The notes beneath the pieces were generated by a model that saw only the letters and a list, made by a program, of their open reading frames with translations, made no database searches and was not told the origin of the DNA. A DNA stretch of 64,000 bases from Diplonema papillatum (Eukaryota; Euglenozoa; Diplonemea; Diplonemida; Diplonemidae): the NCBI GenBank assembly GCA_030068145.1, contig JAPJBO010000014.1, positions 62,001 through 126,000 of the forward strand. The letters run 5' to 3'. Positions 32,451-42,478 of this stretch are shown piece by piece (the stretch's first letter is position 1; every line of letters starts with the position of its first letter). A program made the translations under genes and the position numbers.

Positions 32451-32755
32451 TCCACGCTTCCTCCTCTTGCTTTGCCCTTCTGCCCCCTCTATTTTTCGTA
32501 TCGCCTGCTATCCGAACGGGCGAACGGCCTGCCTGGTACGTTCGTGCAGTCGACGTCGACAGATTTGCCTTTGGGTTGTGTGTACTCGGGTTTGTTTTTG
32601 TGTTTCCGGCGATGTTTTGTGTTACCGTCGATCCCGAAGGACGATCAGTTTGGTGTCTTGCGACCTTTGTTTGTTTGGCAAGGAGTTTTGGTGACGCGCT
32701 TTAGTTAGAGAAAGAAAATAAGAAATAAGATGCCAAAATCAGTTTGCTCGCCCTC

Positions 32756-35700
32756 TTACCGGGTGCTCAGTTCGCTTCTCAGCCAGTTTGCCCACTCTGC
32801 GGCCTTGTCTTCCGACTCTTGTACTCGTATCCGCTCGCAGACGCTCTTCATTGCAGCTTTGTTGCACCGCGAGAATTCGATCAGCACATCATTTAGCTTC
32901 GGCTCTCTACCGTAGATGGATTCAAGCCCAGCGGGTTCTGAAAAGCTCTGGAGGTGAGCCGCGTCGTTGGCTGTGAGGACGTGGTCTGCGTTTCCCGGCT
33001 GCTGACATCCTGGTACCGTGCACTGTCGCCTCGTGTGTCGTGGCATGATCGCCCGCCGCACTAGGGCTTGCAGTATGTCAGTGGCGCCGTGACATTTTCG
33101 TAGACCGGCAAGGATGCGCGGGTTTAGCAGGGCGGCGGGGGTTCCATCCTGCAGTAGCCGCCGTCGCAGGCCCGTGTCCCGTATGTGTTCTCGCGTCTTC
33201 CTTACAAAACGCCCCGGTTCGTCCATCTGCACATAGTCTTCTTCTTCGTGCGCGCACACGTGCGTGATCCCGGCTGCGTGGTAGATCCACTCCAGGTCAT
33301 ACCGGCTGCGTGTCTTGTAGGCGGCGGTGGCGGCTGCATCGGCGGCGTTGATGGCCATGTTCTGCGCGTGACCCTTCGCCCACGTGATCTCCGGAGCGTC
33401 TTTCAGGACGACTGCCAGCGGGTCTCCTCTCCTCGCGCTCGCTGCCCTTGCGATCGCGCTCTTGCTGTCGCACCACCACTTGCGGAGTAGGGGCGACGAG
33501 GTGTTCGCGATCGCGGTTGCTACGAGTGCGATCGCGCAAAGCTCCGCTTGCGTACTTGAGCATATCTTCCCGACGATTTTGGCTCCGTAGGCCTTGCCGT
33601 TCAGGTAGACACCCACAGCACCAACCTGCGCTTCCTCTCGAAAGCTTCCGTCTGTCGCTATTTCGACGACCTGCCCCGTTGCTCTCTGCAGCGCGCATTC
33701 CAGATCTGCGAGGATCTTCGGCTTGGCTCCTGTCCGGACGGGTCGCAGTTGGAAGTCCCTCGCTGGAAGCTGCTGGCTTCGGGTGTGCGGCCTCGCTGCG
33801 ATGTGGGCCCGTGTCCTCTGCGCGTCGCAGTAGTCCGATATCCGCGTCAGGCGAAAGCCAATTCCACTAGCCGTGTAGTCTCGCACGCCTTTGCTGTTTC
33901 TGTGCGTCGGTACCAAGGAGTTGTAGGCCGCGTTCAGCTTCCAATGGTCGGGTTGGAAACATCGAGACAGTACGTGTGCTGACAGGGTGGGTAGGGCGTG
34001 GCTCCGGAATAGGTCGGCTTTCCTTCTTGTCGACTGGAAGTAGGACTGCCGAACTAAAGCACACGCGCGGCTGAATCGTTCCACCTTTCCATCATTTCGC
34101 TTACATGCCGTGACTGTCTTTTCCGCGTGCAGGCAACCCCCGAGCAGTCGCGCCTGCGTTACCGTCGCGGTGCATCCCAGTCCGGGTACCTGCAGACTTC
34201 GTTGCCGTCGCGCGACAATTTTGAACTTGGCTTTCGCCATACGGAAATGCTTTTCTCGAAGCCACTCGTTGAGTCGTTGGACGTGCTGAGCTATCTGCGA
34301 CCATTTTAGGAGGACGGTGAGGTCGTCAACGTAGGCCTTGCAGTACGAGGAGGTGATTTTCGGTGGCGTCGCTGTATAAAGAAGATAGAGCACGACACTG
34401 AGCGGCGAGCCCTGCAGCAGGCCCTGTTGTGGGAGCATGGCGGGTGTGAAGCCTTCGTGAGTCGTCAGCGTGAAAAGCTGAGACCGGACTACTGGCTCCA
34501 GCGTGTTGGCCCATGTTTCACCTAGGGAGCACCTGACGACGTTGAGAAGTTGAGTGTGCGGCACCGAGTCGTAAGCTGCCTCGATGTCCGCTATGACCAC
34601 GGCATGGTCATCGTCGTCGCCGTCGTCTGCATCAAGCCAGTCTTGGGCTCTCTGAAAGATCTCGAGCGTCGCGTCTGGCCTTCCGCAACCGAATTGAAAG
34701 TTCTGCTCCCTGATGATCTGTTGACACGTGTGGTTCATTTTGAGGTAGAGACACACGTGCAGTAGTTTCACCATAAGGGGCATGATGGCTATAGGCCGGT
34801 ATCCCGCTGCGGACGTGCGTTTGTGGCCGATCTTCCGGATGAGAAAAATCCACGAGAGCGCGTGTTTTTCCGGTATCCCTTCTGCAATCCATCTGTTGAA
34901 CTGTGTTGTAACTATGTCTATTTCTGCAGGTCGGATGGTGGTGAGGAAAGTTGCGGAAAAGTCCGTCGTTCTTGCGGTCTTCTTCAGGGCGTCGATGGCC
35001 TTCTTCACGTCTGCGCTTTCGATGTCGACGATCTTCGCTGGTCTCTCTTTTCTTCTGTGCACAGCGTCGCGAAAGGCTTCCTTCGGTGCGTTTGATGGAG
35101 TGGATGCGTTGTTGACGGCTTTGAATAAGACGGCATTGTAGCGCTCTCGGTAGTACTCCATAACGGCCGGTACGTTAGGAATGATAGGTGGCTCGTACGG
35201 ATGGCGTTTGGGTGCCACTTGGTTGCTCGTCTCACCTCTGGTAATTAACGTGATCTTCCGTCGTATTGATGCGACTTCCACATTGAGCTGGCGTCTGACT
35301 TCCTGGTTCGGTGTCGTACTCCGTTGCAACAGTCGTTTGTTCATGGCGAGCTGCAGTCTAGCTACCTTGGTCGTGCGCCTTTTCGGTGGGTGGTGCATGT
35401 TGGAGCCTGCCATGCCTCGGATGAGGTCGTCAAATGAGGCTGCCTCTGGTCGCCGACCGATTGGGTAAGTCATAGGAGGTATGACCCTTTTGATACAGTG
35501 GTCGTACTGTAGGCATATCGCCGCATGGTCGCTTCCTCCCGTAAACCTTACGGCTTCTAATGAACAGTTCGACCCGCGTGGCACAAAGGCTCTGTCAATC
35601 GACGTCTCACAGTTCCTCCGTCGAAAGGTTCCCCTCTGCCCGACCAATTCTCGGCTGGCGCATGAGCGCACAATCGCTTCGCACGCAGGCACGGTGTTGC

Positions 35701-36736
35701 AGTTAAAGTCTCCGACGACGACGTACTCATCGGTTGCCCTTCGCATCGTGTTGCATATCCATCCTGCTAGGGATTCCGCTTCTGATCGTCGTAGCATGGT
35801 GGGTACATAGACGCTTATCACCCTAAGCACCCGTTCCCCTAGCTTGATGTCCGCATAGCAGGCCGTGCGGTGCGATCCCGTTCGCAGAGTGTGCAAATTT
35901 TCTCCCCGGATTGAGACTGCACTCCGCGCGATTTCTGTTTCGTCAGCTGCAACGGCTACTACGTTCCATCCCTTGTGCCGCGCCATGTCGTCGAAGACTT
36001 GCTTCTGCCGTCCAATTTCGCATGTCGCTAGTATGTGGGCTTCGGGTTGTAGGTCAAAGTACGTTGCTAGGTCTTTTTTTCCGCAGGCGTTGCAGCTCAC
36101 GATTCTCACCTTGCTTCCCATTCGAGCAGCTGTGCGTGGTAGCGTCGCTTGGGAGAGGGGCGGGATACTGAGTCGTGGCGGGAAAACCGTGGTGTTTCCG
36201 GGTGACGCGGTTGATGGGATTGCGCCGGTTTGGAGGTTTGAGTCGGTTGGTTGGGCTGGCTGCGGCAGGATAGGCACGGCGTGGAGATGTTGAGTAATCG
36301 ATTCGAGGAGGTGGCAAGGTGATGACAAATTATTATCGTCTAACTGGCGTCGTATTGCTTGAAGGTTTGTGGTTTGGCGAGGAAGACGGGTTTGATCGGG
36401 CAGTGGGAGGAGGGGAACGTTCGGAGCTGGTCGGGGGAGGGTGGGAACTAGGTTGCCGGACAGGGGGCGTGTGATGGATGCAGACTGATGTTCTCTTGTT
36501 TCTGATGCTGATGTGCTGACATGGTTTGGGTTAGAATACGAAGTGTTTGTGGCGACCCTGACATGGGTTGGTCGTTGCTGATGTGGTTGTGGGTTGCAGG
36601 GAAGGATCAGTGGGATAGCGGCGGGTTTCGGTGGCATCAGCCCCAGCTCGGCCGCACTCGCGCCAGTCCTCGCTGCAGCTCCATTGTGCGATTGATTGTT
36701 AACGTCGTCGTGGGATTTCGTCGTCGCCGTAGACAC
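32756..36736 (-). CDS. Retrotransposon ORF2: APE endonuclease - reverse transcriptase - RNase H
   Basis: 1,326 codons. Residues 1-205 are a Pro/Thr-rich leader. An apurinic-type endonuclease occupies about 207-410 (VRIVSCNACGKKDL, GDFN at 342, SDHAA at 402). It nicks target DNA for target-primed reverse transcription. The RT has RPIAIMPL, motif A (ADIEAAYDS, about 718), motif B (PQQGLLQGSPLS) and YVDD at 802-805. A eukaryote-type RNase H follows: TDGSF (D about 1028), AEL, CDSKSAI, then NAADAAA near 1130, so the acidic positions are all present. The final segment has the usual Cys/His-bearing tail (CTVPGCQQPGNADHVL). No stop or frameshift, so it could be active. The start is 23 nt after the ORF1 stop. 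Confidence 0.9.
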   Translation of the reverse strand: MSTATTKSHDDVNNQSHNGAAARTGASAAELGLMPPKPAAIPLILPCNPQPHQQRPTHVRVATNTSYSNPNHVSTSASETREHQSASITRPLSGNLVPTLPRPAPNVPLLPLPDQTRLPRQTTNLQAIRRQLDDNNLSSPCHLLESITQHLHAVPILPQPAQPTDSNLQTGAIPSTASPGNTTVFPPRLSIPPLSQATLPRTAARMGSKVRIVSCNACGKKDLATYFDLQPEAHILATCEIGRQKQVFDDMARHKGWNVVAVAADETEIARSAVSIRGENLHTLRTGSHRTACYADIKLGERVLRVISVYVPTMLRRSEAESLAGWICNTMRRATDEYVVVGDFNCNTVPACEAIVRSCASRELVGQRGTFRRRNCETSIDRAFVPRGSNCSLEAVRFTGGSDHAAICLQYDHCIKRVIPPMTYPIGRRPEAASFDDLIRGMAGSNMHHPPKRRTTKVARLQLAMNKRLLQRSTTPNQEVRRQLNVEVASIRRKITLITRGETSNQVAPKRHPYEPPIIPNVPAVMEYYRERYNAVLFKAVNNASTPSNAPKEAFRDAVHRRKERPAKIVDIESADVKKAIDALKKTARTTDFSATFLTTIRPAEIDIVTTQFNRWIAEGIPEKHALSWIFLIRKIGHKRTSAAGYRPIAIMPLMVKLLHVCLYLKMNHTCQQIIREQNFQFGCGRPDATLEIFQRAQDWLDADDGDDDDHAVVIADIEAAYDSVPHTQLLNVVRCSLGETWANTLEPVVRSQLFTLTTHEGFTPAMLPQQGLLQGSPLSVVLYLLYTATPPKITSSYCKAYVDDLTVLLKWSQIAQHVQRLNEWLREKHFRMAKAKFKIVARRQRSLQVPGLGCTATVTQARLLGGCLHAEKTVTACKRNDGKVERFSRACALVRQSYFQSTRRKADLFRSHALPTLSAHVLSRCFQPDHWKLNAAYNSLVPTHRNSKGVRDYTASGIGFRLTRISDYCDAQRTRAHIAARPHTRSQQLPARDFQLRPVRTGAKPKILADLECALQRATGQVVEIATDGSFREEAQVGAVGVYLNGKAYGAKIVGKICSSTQAELCAIALVATAIANTSSPLLRKWWCDSKSAIARAASARRGDPLAVVLKDAPEITWAKGHAQNMAINAADAAATAAYKTRSRYDLEWIYHAAGITHVCAHEEEDYVQMDEPGRFVRKTREHIRDTGLRRRLLQDGTPAALLNPRILAGLRKCHGATDILQALVRRAIMPRHTRRQCTVPGCQQPGNADHVLTANDAAHLQSFSEPAGLESIYGREPKLNDVLIEFSRCNKAAMKSVCERIRVQESEDKAAEWANWLRSELSTR

Positions 36737-36759
36737 TGTGGCGCTGCTTGTTTACATCG

Positions 36760-37878
36760 CTACAGCCGTTTGACCGGCGTCTTGTTTGGTGGAGAGAGGC
36801 CTGGCTCGCTTGGGTTGCCTCTTTTGCTGCCGGTGAGTTGTTCTACCTCTGCGCTGTTCGCCTCTCCGGTTGGCTCTCGGACAGCGTTGCTCGCCGGCTC
36901 ACTGGGCTGGGCGCCCGTCGACAAAGCACTCGGCTGCGGCGCCGGGCTGGCTGGCGGTGTAGCCGCTGCCTCGTCAACGGAGCGCTCTCCCTCTGCCAGG
37001 CTCTCCATCTCGCTTGGGGTGCCTTCATCACGGTCGTTTATGGGTTCCGCCGGCCTCATCAGCGCTTCGACCATTCCGAATCGCAGCACCGTGCCGAAGG
37101 GGGACTGAAACCCCTTTCTTGCGAGCTCGGCCTCGTCTATAGCCCCCAGCCCTCGCACGACATAAGCGACAAACTTGGGGTCGTCTGGCTTGAGCCCGTA
37201 GACGGGGAAGACTCGCAGTTCGCTTTCCGGTTCTACGCCTGCTGTGTGCATCGCCCCCAGGACCTCCATGTGGTACATGACCTTGTCGACCCCCGTGACT
37301 CCATATTCTCCTTTCGCCCTCTCTTTGAACGCTTCCTTCTGCTTGTCCTTCCCTTCCTTCGTCATGATGTACCTGCCGTTGTGCCTCAGCGCTAGGCCTG
37401 GCCCTTCGAGCAGCGCTGCCAAGTCAATCCACTTGGGCTCGCTGTCCTTCGGTACTTTGATTTCGTACCCGTTGGCACCCGTGCGAACTACTCTGCCGTC
37501 GACTCCCAGTGCGTGCAGGGCTCCAACTATCTCTCCAAAAGGATTGATGCTGCCGTCCTTCCGTCCGTCTTTGGTCTGGAACGCATCGAGTGTAATTCTC
37601 TCCGGATCGGGTAGTGCCCACGTTGCCAAGTACGCCGAGAACCCAGCGTGTGCAGCGACAGAGATCAACCTCGTTACGTCGGCATCTTCCCGCAGCTGGC
37701 ACAGCTTTATGCTGTTGCCCCGGAAGAAACCGGCGACGGTGTGTGTGTGAACGACTTCTGGCATCGACTGCAGGAGCTGCTCGAATCCTTCTCTTGGGCC
37801 GCACACTGACAGCTGTTTGTCCAGAAGCTTTTCAATGTGAGCGAGCTCTATAACCCGTTTTTCGGATATCGTGGACAT
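36760..37878 (-). CDS. Retrotransposon ORF1 protein
   Basis: 372 codons from an ATG 7 nt after an A18 tract (minus strand). The N-terminal 280 residues are a folded-looking mix of helices and strands (MSTISEKRVIELAHIEKLL...). The last 80 are Pro/Ser/Glu-rich and end in a basic tail (NKTPVKRL). No zinc knuckle or RRM motif is visible, unlike many ORF1 proteins. It is assigned by position, directly 5' of ORF2 with a 23 nt spacer; the arrangement fits translation by termination-reinitiation. An RNA-binding chaperone role is inferred from family logic only. Confidence 0.7.
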   Translation of the reverse strand: MSTISEKRVIELAHIEKLLDKQLSVCGPREGFEQLLQSMPEVVHTHTVAGFFRGNSIKLCQLREDADVTRLISVAAHAGFSAYLATWALPDPERITLDAFQTKDGRKDGSINPFGEIVGALHALGVDGRVVRTGANGYEIKVPKDSEPKWIDLAALLEGPGLALRHNGRYIMTKEGKDKQKEAFKERAKGEYGVTGVDKVMYHMEVLGAMHTAGVEPESELRVFPVYGLKPDDPKFVAYVVRGLGAIDEAELARKGFQSPFGTVLRFGMVEALMRPAEPINDRDEGTPSEMESLAEGERSVDEAAATPPASPAPQPSALSTGAQPSEPASNAVREPTGEANSAEVEQLTGSKRGNPSEPGLSPPNKTPVKRL

Positions 37879-37885
37879 GGTTGGC

Positions 37886-37962
37886 TTTTTTTTTTTTTTT
37901 TTTCTCCAATAAAGTACAGAAACTGTAGCTTTTAAATGGTTGGTTTTTTTTTTTTTTTTTTT
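37886..37962 (-). repeat. Duplicated A-tract plus CCAACCAT at the 5' end of the APE element
   Basis: On the minus strand: A19 (37962-37944) then CCAACCAT, about 40 nt, then A18 (37903-37886) then GCCAACCATG, where the last ATG is the ORF1 start. The tract and its 3' flank are therefore present twice. Confidence 0.9.
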
Positions 37963-38305
37963 GGGTGCCTGGTGTCAGCCAAAAACCCGGTGTGAGGTCA
38001 AATTTTTTTCCAACACTTGGGCAGCAGGGATGCCTTGGGACGAAAATCTACGCTCTAAACCGGGGTTTTGGGGAATCGCACGGCATTCAGCGGTGACCCT
38101 ACTGTAGCCCCGACCCGCACAGTAGGCTGTCTTGACGCTTCGGGTGGGGGGAGACCTGCCCGCGCAGCGATATATTTTGTGGTGGTGAGCACCTTTTGGC
38201 TTCTGCGTACGTGTCGCCTCTGGTGCACGATTGAACCAGCGTTAAACTCCGGAACACCGATTCAGCAACTTTTTTTGTAACGGTTTTGTGTTTCTTAAAG
38301 GAGCC

Positions 38306-38631
38306 CTGCGCCGCAGGCGCGGAAACTTTTAAACGGTCGCACTTACGGATCAAAGCAGATGGGCAGTAGGGTGGCTCGTCACAACTAGGTTGGCTAACAT
38401 GTCAATTAAATCTGCGCCGCAGGCGCGGCAATTTTGACGGTCGCACTTACAGCCAAACAGATGGACGGAAACACGTTGGTTGTTCACCGGCTGCAGCAGG
38501 TTTTCGTTTTCGTCCTGCACAACGCCCCTGCAGTGCCTGCCACGGTGGAACACTGTGAGCAGAATGAGCAAAGAATGCGGTAGCCCCATTACAAAAGATA
38601 CTCAGCCAAAATACCTGCGCCGCAGGCGCGG
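38306..38631. repeat. Three copies of a GC-rich hairpin motif
   Basis: The 17-mer ctgcgccgcaggcgcgg occurs at 38306-38322, 38412-38428 and 38615-38631. It folds as a GCGCC/GGCGC stem with a GCA loop. Copies 1 and 2 are followed within about 10-15 nt by acggtcgcactta. Confidence 0.9.
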
Positions 38632-38689
38632 AAGTTTTTTGGCGCCTTTCTGGCCAGCCAGCTAAGTACGAAATTCGCAAAACAGTTTT

Positions 38690-38945
38690 CCATGAAACAA
38701 ATTTCCGCCACTCTCATCAGGTTTCTGCCACGAGAAATTTCCACCGATGGGTTCCGTTAGAAAACATTTCCACCAACAATTTCTGTTAGAAAAGTTTTCC
38801 GCCAAGCTTCCCGTGAAAGAAATTTCCGCCGGTGGTTTCTGCCATGAGAAAATTTCCATCAGTTTTCTGTCGTGAGAAATTTCCACCAACAGTATTCCAC
38901 AAAGAAATTTCCGCCAGTAGTTTCCACGAGAAGATTTCCAGCCTA
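38690..38945. repeat. Minisatellite, about 8 units of 28-29 bp
   Basis: Degenerate units built on gagaaatttccaccaacag... and gaaatttccgccagtag.... The core AAATTTCC(A/G)CC recurs about every 28-29 bp. Confidence 0.85.
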
Positions 38946-41900
38946 CACAGTGACAAAACAGAAACCTGGAAAAAAAAAAATTCCCAGAAATTTTCTGACT
39001 TTTTTTTTTTCCCTCTTTTTTTGACACACCGGGTTTTCCCGGTGTCTGACACCGGGACACCGGGTTTTTAAAGTTCCCTGGCCTGGTGGTTTTTGATGCG
39101 GAATGATATCGCGCCGAAAACTAGCATTCGTAGTGGCCGTTACTTGTAACCCGCGAGCGGAGTGGCAGTGGCGAAAAGGAGATGATGCGGGCCAATGTAG
39201 GCGCGCAGGTCCCAGAAACGAACCAGATGCCTACATCGGGAGGAGTCGCGATGCGCCGCGACGCGATCCCGCTTTTGTCCTGTTTCGACGAGGGCATGAT
39301 CGCAAACTTGTGACCCTTACCCAAGGTATCGTCCCCCACTGGGAGTGCAAGCATCAGCCCCCTTCTGTCGCTGGGTGTGCACTGGCTATGAACCGACCAC
39401 CTAGCCAACCAGTCTCACGTCGCTGTTCTATGTGCAGACAATCAGGTGCCACGCCGGATGCGGCAACCCCTTACCCCGGCGGCGGCGCTTTGGAATGAGC
39501 CAGGAACCTCAAGGGGAGCAGCGCGGGAGGCATCATCCACGCTTCAAAGGCCACACACAAACGCAACAACTCAGCTCGTGCAGACCATTCTTCAACTTCT
39601 GCGGCTGTCCTGCTGTTGTTGTAGTGGGGAGACATTTGCACGCAAGATGAGTACCAAACTGTGCCAGCCTTTCGCTACGTGAAGAAGGGTTACTTTTGCT
39701 GTCGTCACGGTGCAACTGTGTCTGTTGCTGGAGCGGCTGTCAGGTTCTTCTGAATCGCGAGAGCGCAGAACAAAAAAGGGAGAAAGCAGCGCAGAAAAGA
39801 CGAGACGTCTTCCTTCCGTTCCTTCGCAAAGGGGACAGCAAGCATCCCATGACGTATGGTGCGTGAGGAAGGTGCGGCCTCGCTTCCTCCTCCTTTGCTT
39901 TAATACTCTGTTCGAATGTTCATTCTTTCTTTTTTGCTTCGCCCTGTGGCTTTGACTTGCGGCTTCCACACATCGACATGTGAAAGCAGCAAAGCAGAGA
40001 AAGACCGACGGTCAGTTTGAGCACAAGTAAGTGCGTGGTGGGCTGCTGCCGCTGTGTCGCTGTGTCTGCAGAAAAGCTCTCCGACGGACATTTCAAACAA
40101 CAAGCTACTCCGGCATTGCCACCACAATACCGCCTAGTGACCCCTCACAGGAGGCGTTGCTTTGTTCGAACTTCCGTCCACATGACGTCCCTCACGTGAC
40201 GGTAAAGACGAGTAATGCCATGTCGCAAGTTCAAAGGGTTTCCCACAGCCTTCAAGAAAAGTAGCCGGAAGGCTCTCAAACTCGCTCAATACGCCAGTGC
40301 AATGCGCGTGGACTGCCCTCGATGTTCAACCGAGTATGAACAACGAAGAAATTCGTCAGTGTGGGTGCCGATTCCCACACGGTGGAGTCCAGCTTAAGAA
40401 GCGGAGCTACACAGCGAGTGTTGCACCCACTACGCACTACGCGTTATGGGTGCAGCATACACTGTTCTGGTTCGAGTGTGACTCAGGCGCCTTACACCAG
40501 CTTCTGGACTCCACCGTGCAGCCTATACAGGGGTTCCGGCATTGGGGCCCTACTACAGCAATTTCGCTGGTGATTTGAAAAGGCTAGATGCGACAGCTCG
40601 ACTGTAGTGGTCGCGACCGCCGAGAAGGGGAGGGATGCACCGAACAGCTAGCGCTTTTCGAAATGAAAAAAGCTGAGAGCGGGGAACGAGGAGATACAGG
40701 CTCCTTCGGGCACACTCAAGAAGCTAGCGGCACTTGGAGTCTGTTCTCGCTGTGTGCCGGTATTGCGATGTCGTGAGAGCAGAATAATTGGACTGGACAA
40801 GGAAGGTATCGGACATTTCGGTTTGATTTCCTGTGCAAGCAGAATCAGATAAGACCGAGTCTTCGTAAGAAGCAGACTTGAGACCCTGCGGTGCAAACGA
40901 CGTGCAAAGAGTACGACATTCTGCATTCGACGAGTAATGTGGGAATGCACGCAACCTCCCGACCGACGTCTTCAAACCATATATTCCGCCAGGGCAGCTG
41001 ACTGTGGCTGACCTGGTCGTAAATAATGATAAAGCGTGATGGCTAGTCGCAGTTGCTGGCTAACTGTTCCCGGCCTGAAACCGACCCGCACGAAGTGGGC
41101 TACACACACGACGAGAAGAAACGCGGAAGAAAACAGAAATGGAACAGCAAACAAAGAATAGAACTGTCATAAGGAAACCTAAAACGTATTTAAAGGAAAC
41201 CGGGGGAAGGGGGGATGCACGACGGGGTTCAAAGCCGGGAAGCAGTTAGTCAGACAAAGATACAAGCCATGTTGCTGTTTTGCAGCAGGAAATACCAGCT
41301 CCGAAGGCAGGGTGTCCACCGGGCGAAGAAGGGGTCCGTCATCGCTGCTACGATGAACGCCAGCGTCCCTCACTCGTATTCGTATGTTCCAGTCGTCTGT
41401 CTTCAGAAGACACTGGTCAATGGCCAGTCAACGAACTGCGCTCTGCTGCCAGCTGCGGTACCAGTGCCTGGAACGGTGCCGTTCGGCAGGTCACTTTCGT
41501 ATCCGCGAGTGTTTTTGCCTTGCTTGTTTTCAGTGTGCCTGCATTTGCAATGACCTTGCTAACCGCTCGTGTCACAGCAAGTGTTGGTATTCTCAGCAGC
41601 ACTTTAGCACGGCTTGGTTGGGGTGTCCGGAGGTGGCGCAATGTAATGGACGCAGCAAAAGCCACTTAGCACGAACACGCTAACAGAGTCCTATCTGCTC
41701 GTGTTTCGGAACTGCAATCCACGGACACAACAGCGGCGGACTTGGCATATCTCCAGAACAGGACAAACAACGATGTGAGTCAAGTTCGTCAGGTGGTTAC
41801 AGCCAGGGCAATACCCATGCAACGAGAGCACAGATGGGCTGAGGGGACAGGTCGTGCTGAACTCCTCGTCGTCTCGCCTTCTTTACAGGTCCAAAAGAAA

Positions 41901-42118
41901 ACGATTAGGGTGCTCGCACACGGCCTTGCACGCAGCTGCCTACTGGAACTTGAAGTTGAAGCCACCCTGACCGCCCTGCGTGTGTGTTGTGTTGTGTTGG
42001 TGCCAGAAGGTCTGCAGAGCAAACCGTTTACGTTCTTGAGAGACACAGAACGAGAGTGAGTCCGAAGTGGTTGAGGTCGCTCCCCGGGAGGGGCACGTCA
42101 CACGGACGCTTCGAGTGA
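38946..42118. other. 3 kb region without a supported gene
   Basis: Homopolymer A and T runs near 38970-39020, then short ORFs on both strands. A 131-codon plus frame at 39103 has no domain or codon signal that I would trust. Confidence 0.45.
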
Positions 42119-42142
42119 CTAACTCTGGTACAACTTGGTTCT

Positions 42143-42166
42143 ACTTCTTCTTCTTCTTCTTCTTCG
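42143..42166. repeat. TTC trinucleotide run
   Basis: About seven to eight TTC units just 3' of the P58IPK gene. Confidence 0.9.
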
Positions 42167-42478
42167 GAAAAGGTCGCGTTGGCAGAAACGGTGAAGATGA
42201 TAATTGCACAGGTTTGGTGAAATGAAAGCGAGAATGTGGGGTAAGCCCTGATTATTAGATTCACGGTTAAACGAAGCTAGCGCACAAGGTTTGCCTGATC
42301 TCGCACCTACTTTCCGATACCAAATAGATTCTCTATTCAAACTCTTCGGAAAGGTTTTGAGTCCGTTTGCACGAGGTGCTTTTCTGGAGTGTCCCAGCTA
42401 AAGAGGATACATAGCACAATATGATCAATTTGTAAGCAAAAAAGCGAAAGACGATGGAGGGAGGCAGTAATCGCATAC

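Larger units (their letters stand above)
32700..37962 (-). mobile_element. Two-ORF non-LTR retrotransposon (ORF1 + APE-RT-RNase H), apparently intact
   Basis: ORF1 and ORF2 are both uninterrupted and separated by 23 nt. The 5' side (high coordinates) starts at a duplicated A-tract/CCAACCAT sequence. The 3' end is unclear, around 32700 where an AT-rich stretch follows the ORF2 stop. Domain order matches I/Ingi-like elements with an RNase H. Confidence 0.75.

Noticed and set aside
42119-42420. Candidate last exon of P58IPK after a ctttag acceptor
   Set aside because: The frame is open but ends in an Arg/Lys-repeat peptide unlike the conserved short C terminus, so the last exon is left unresolved.
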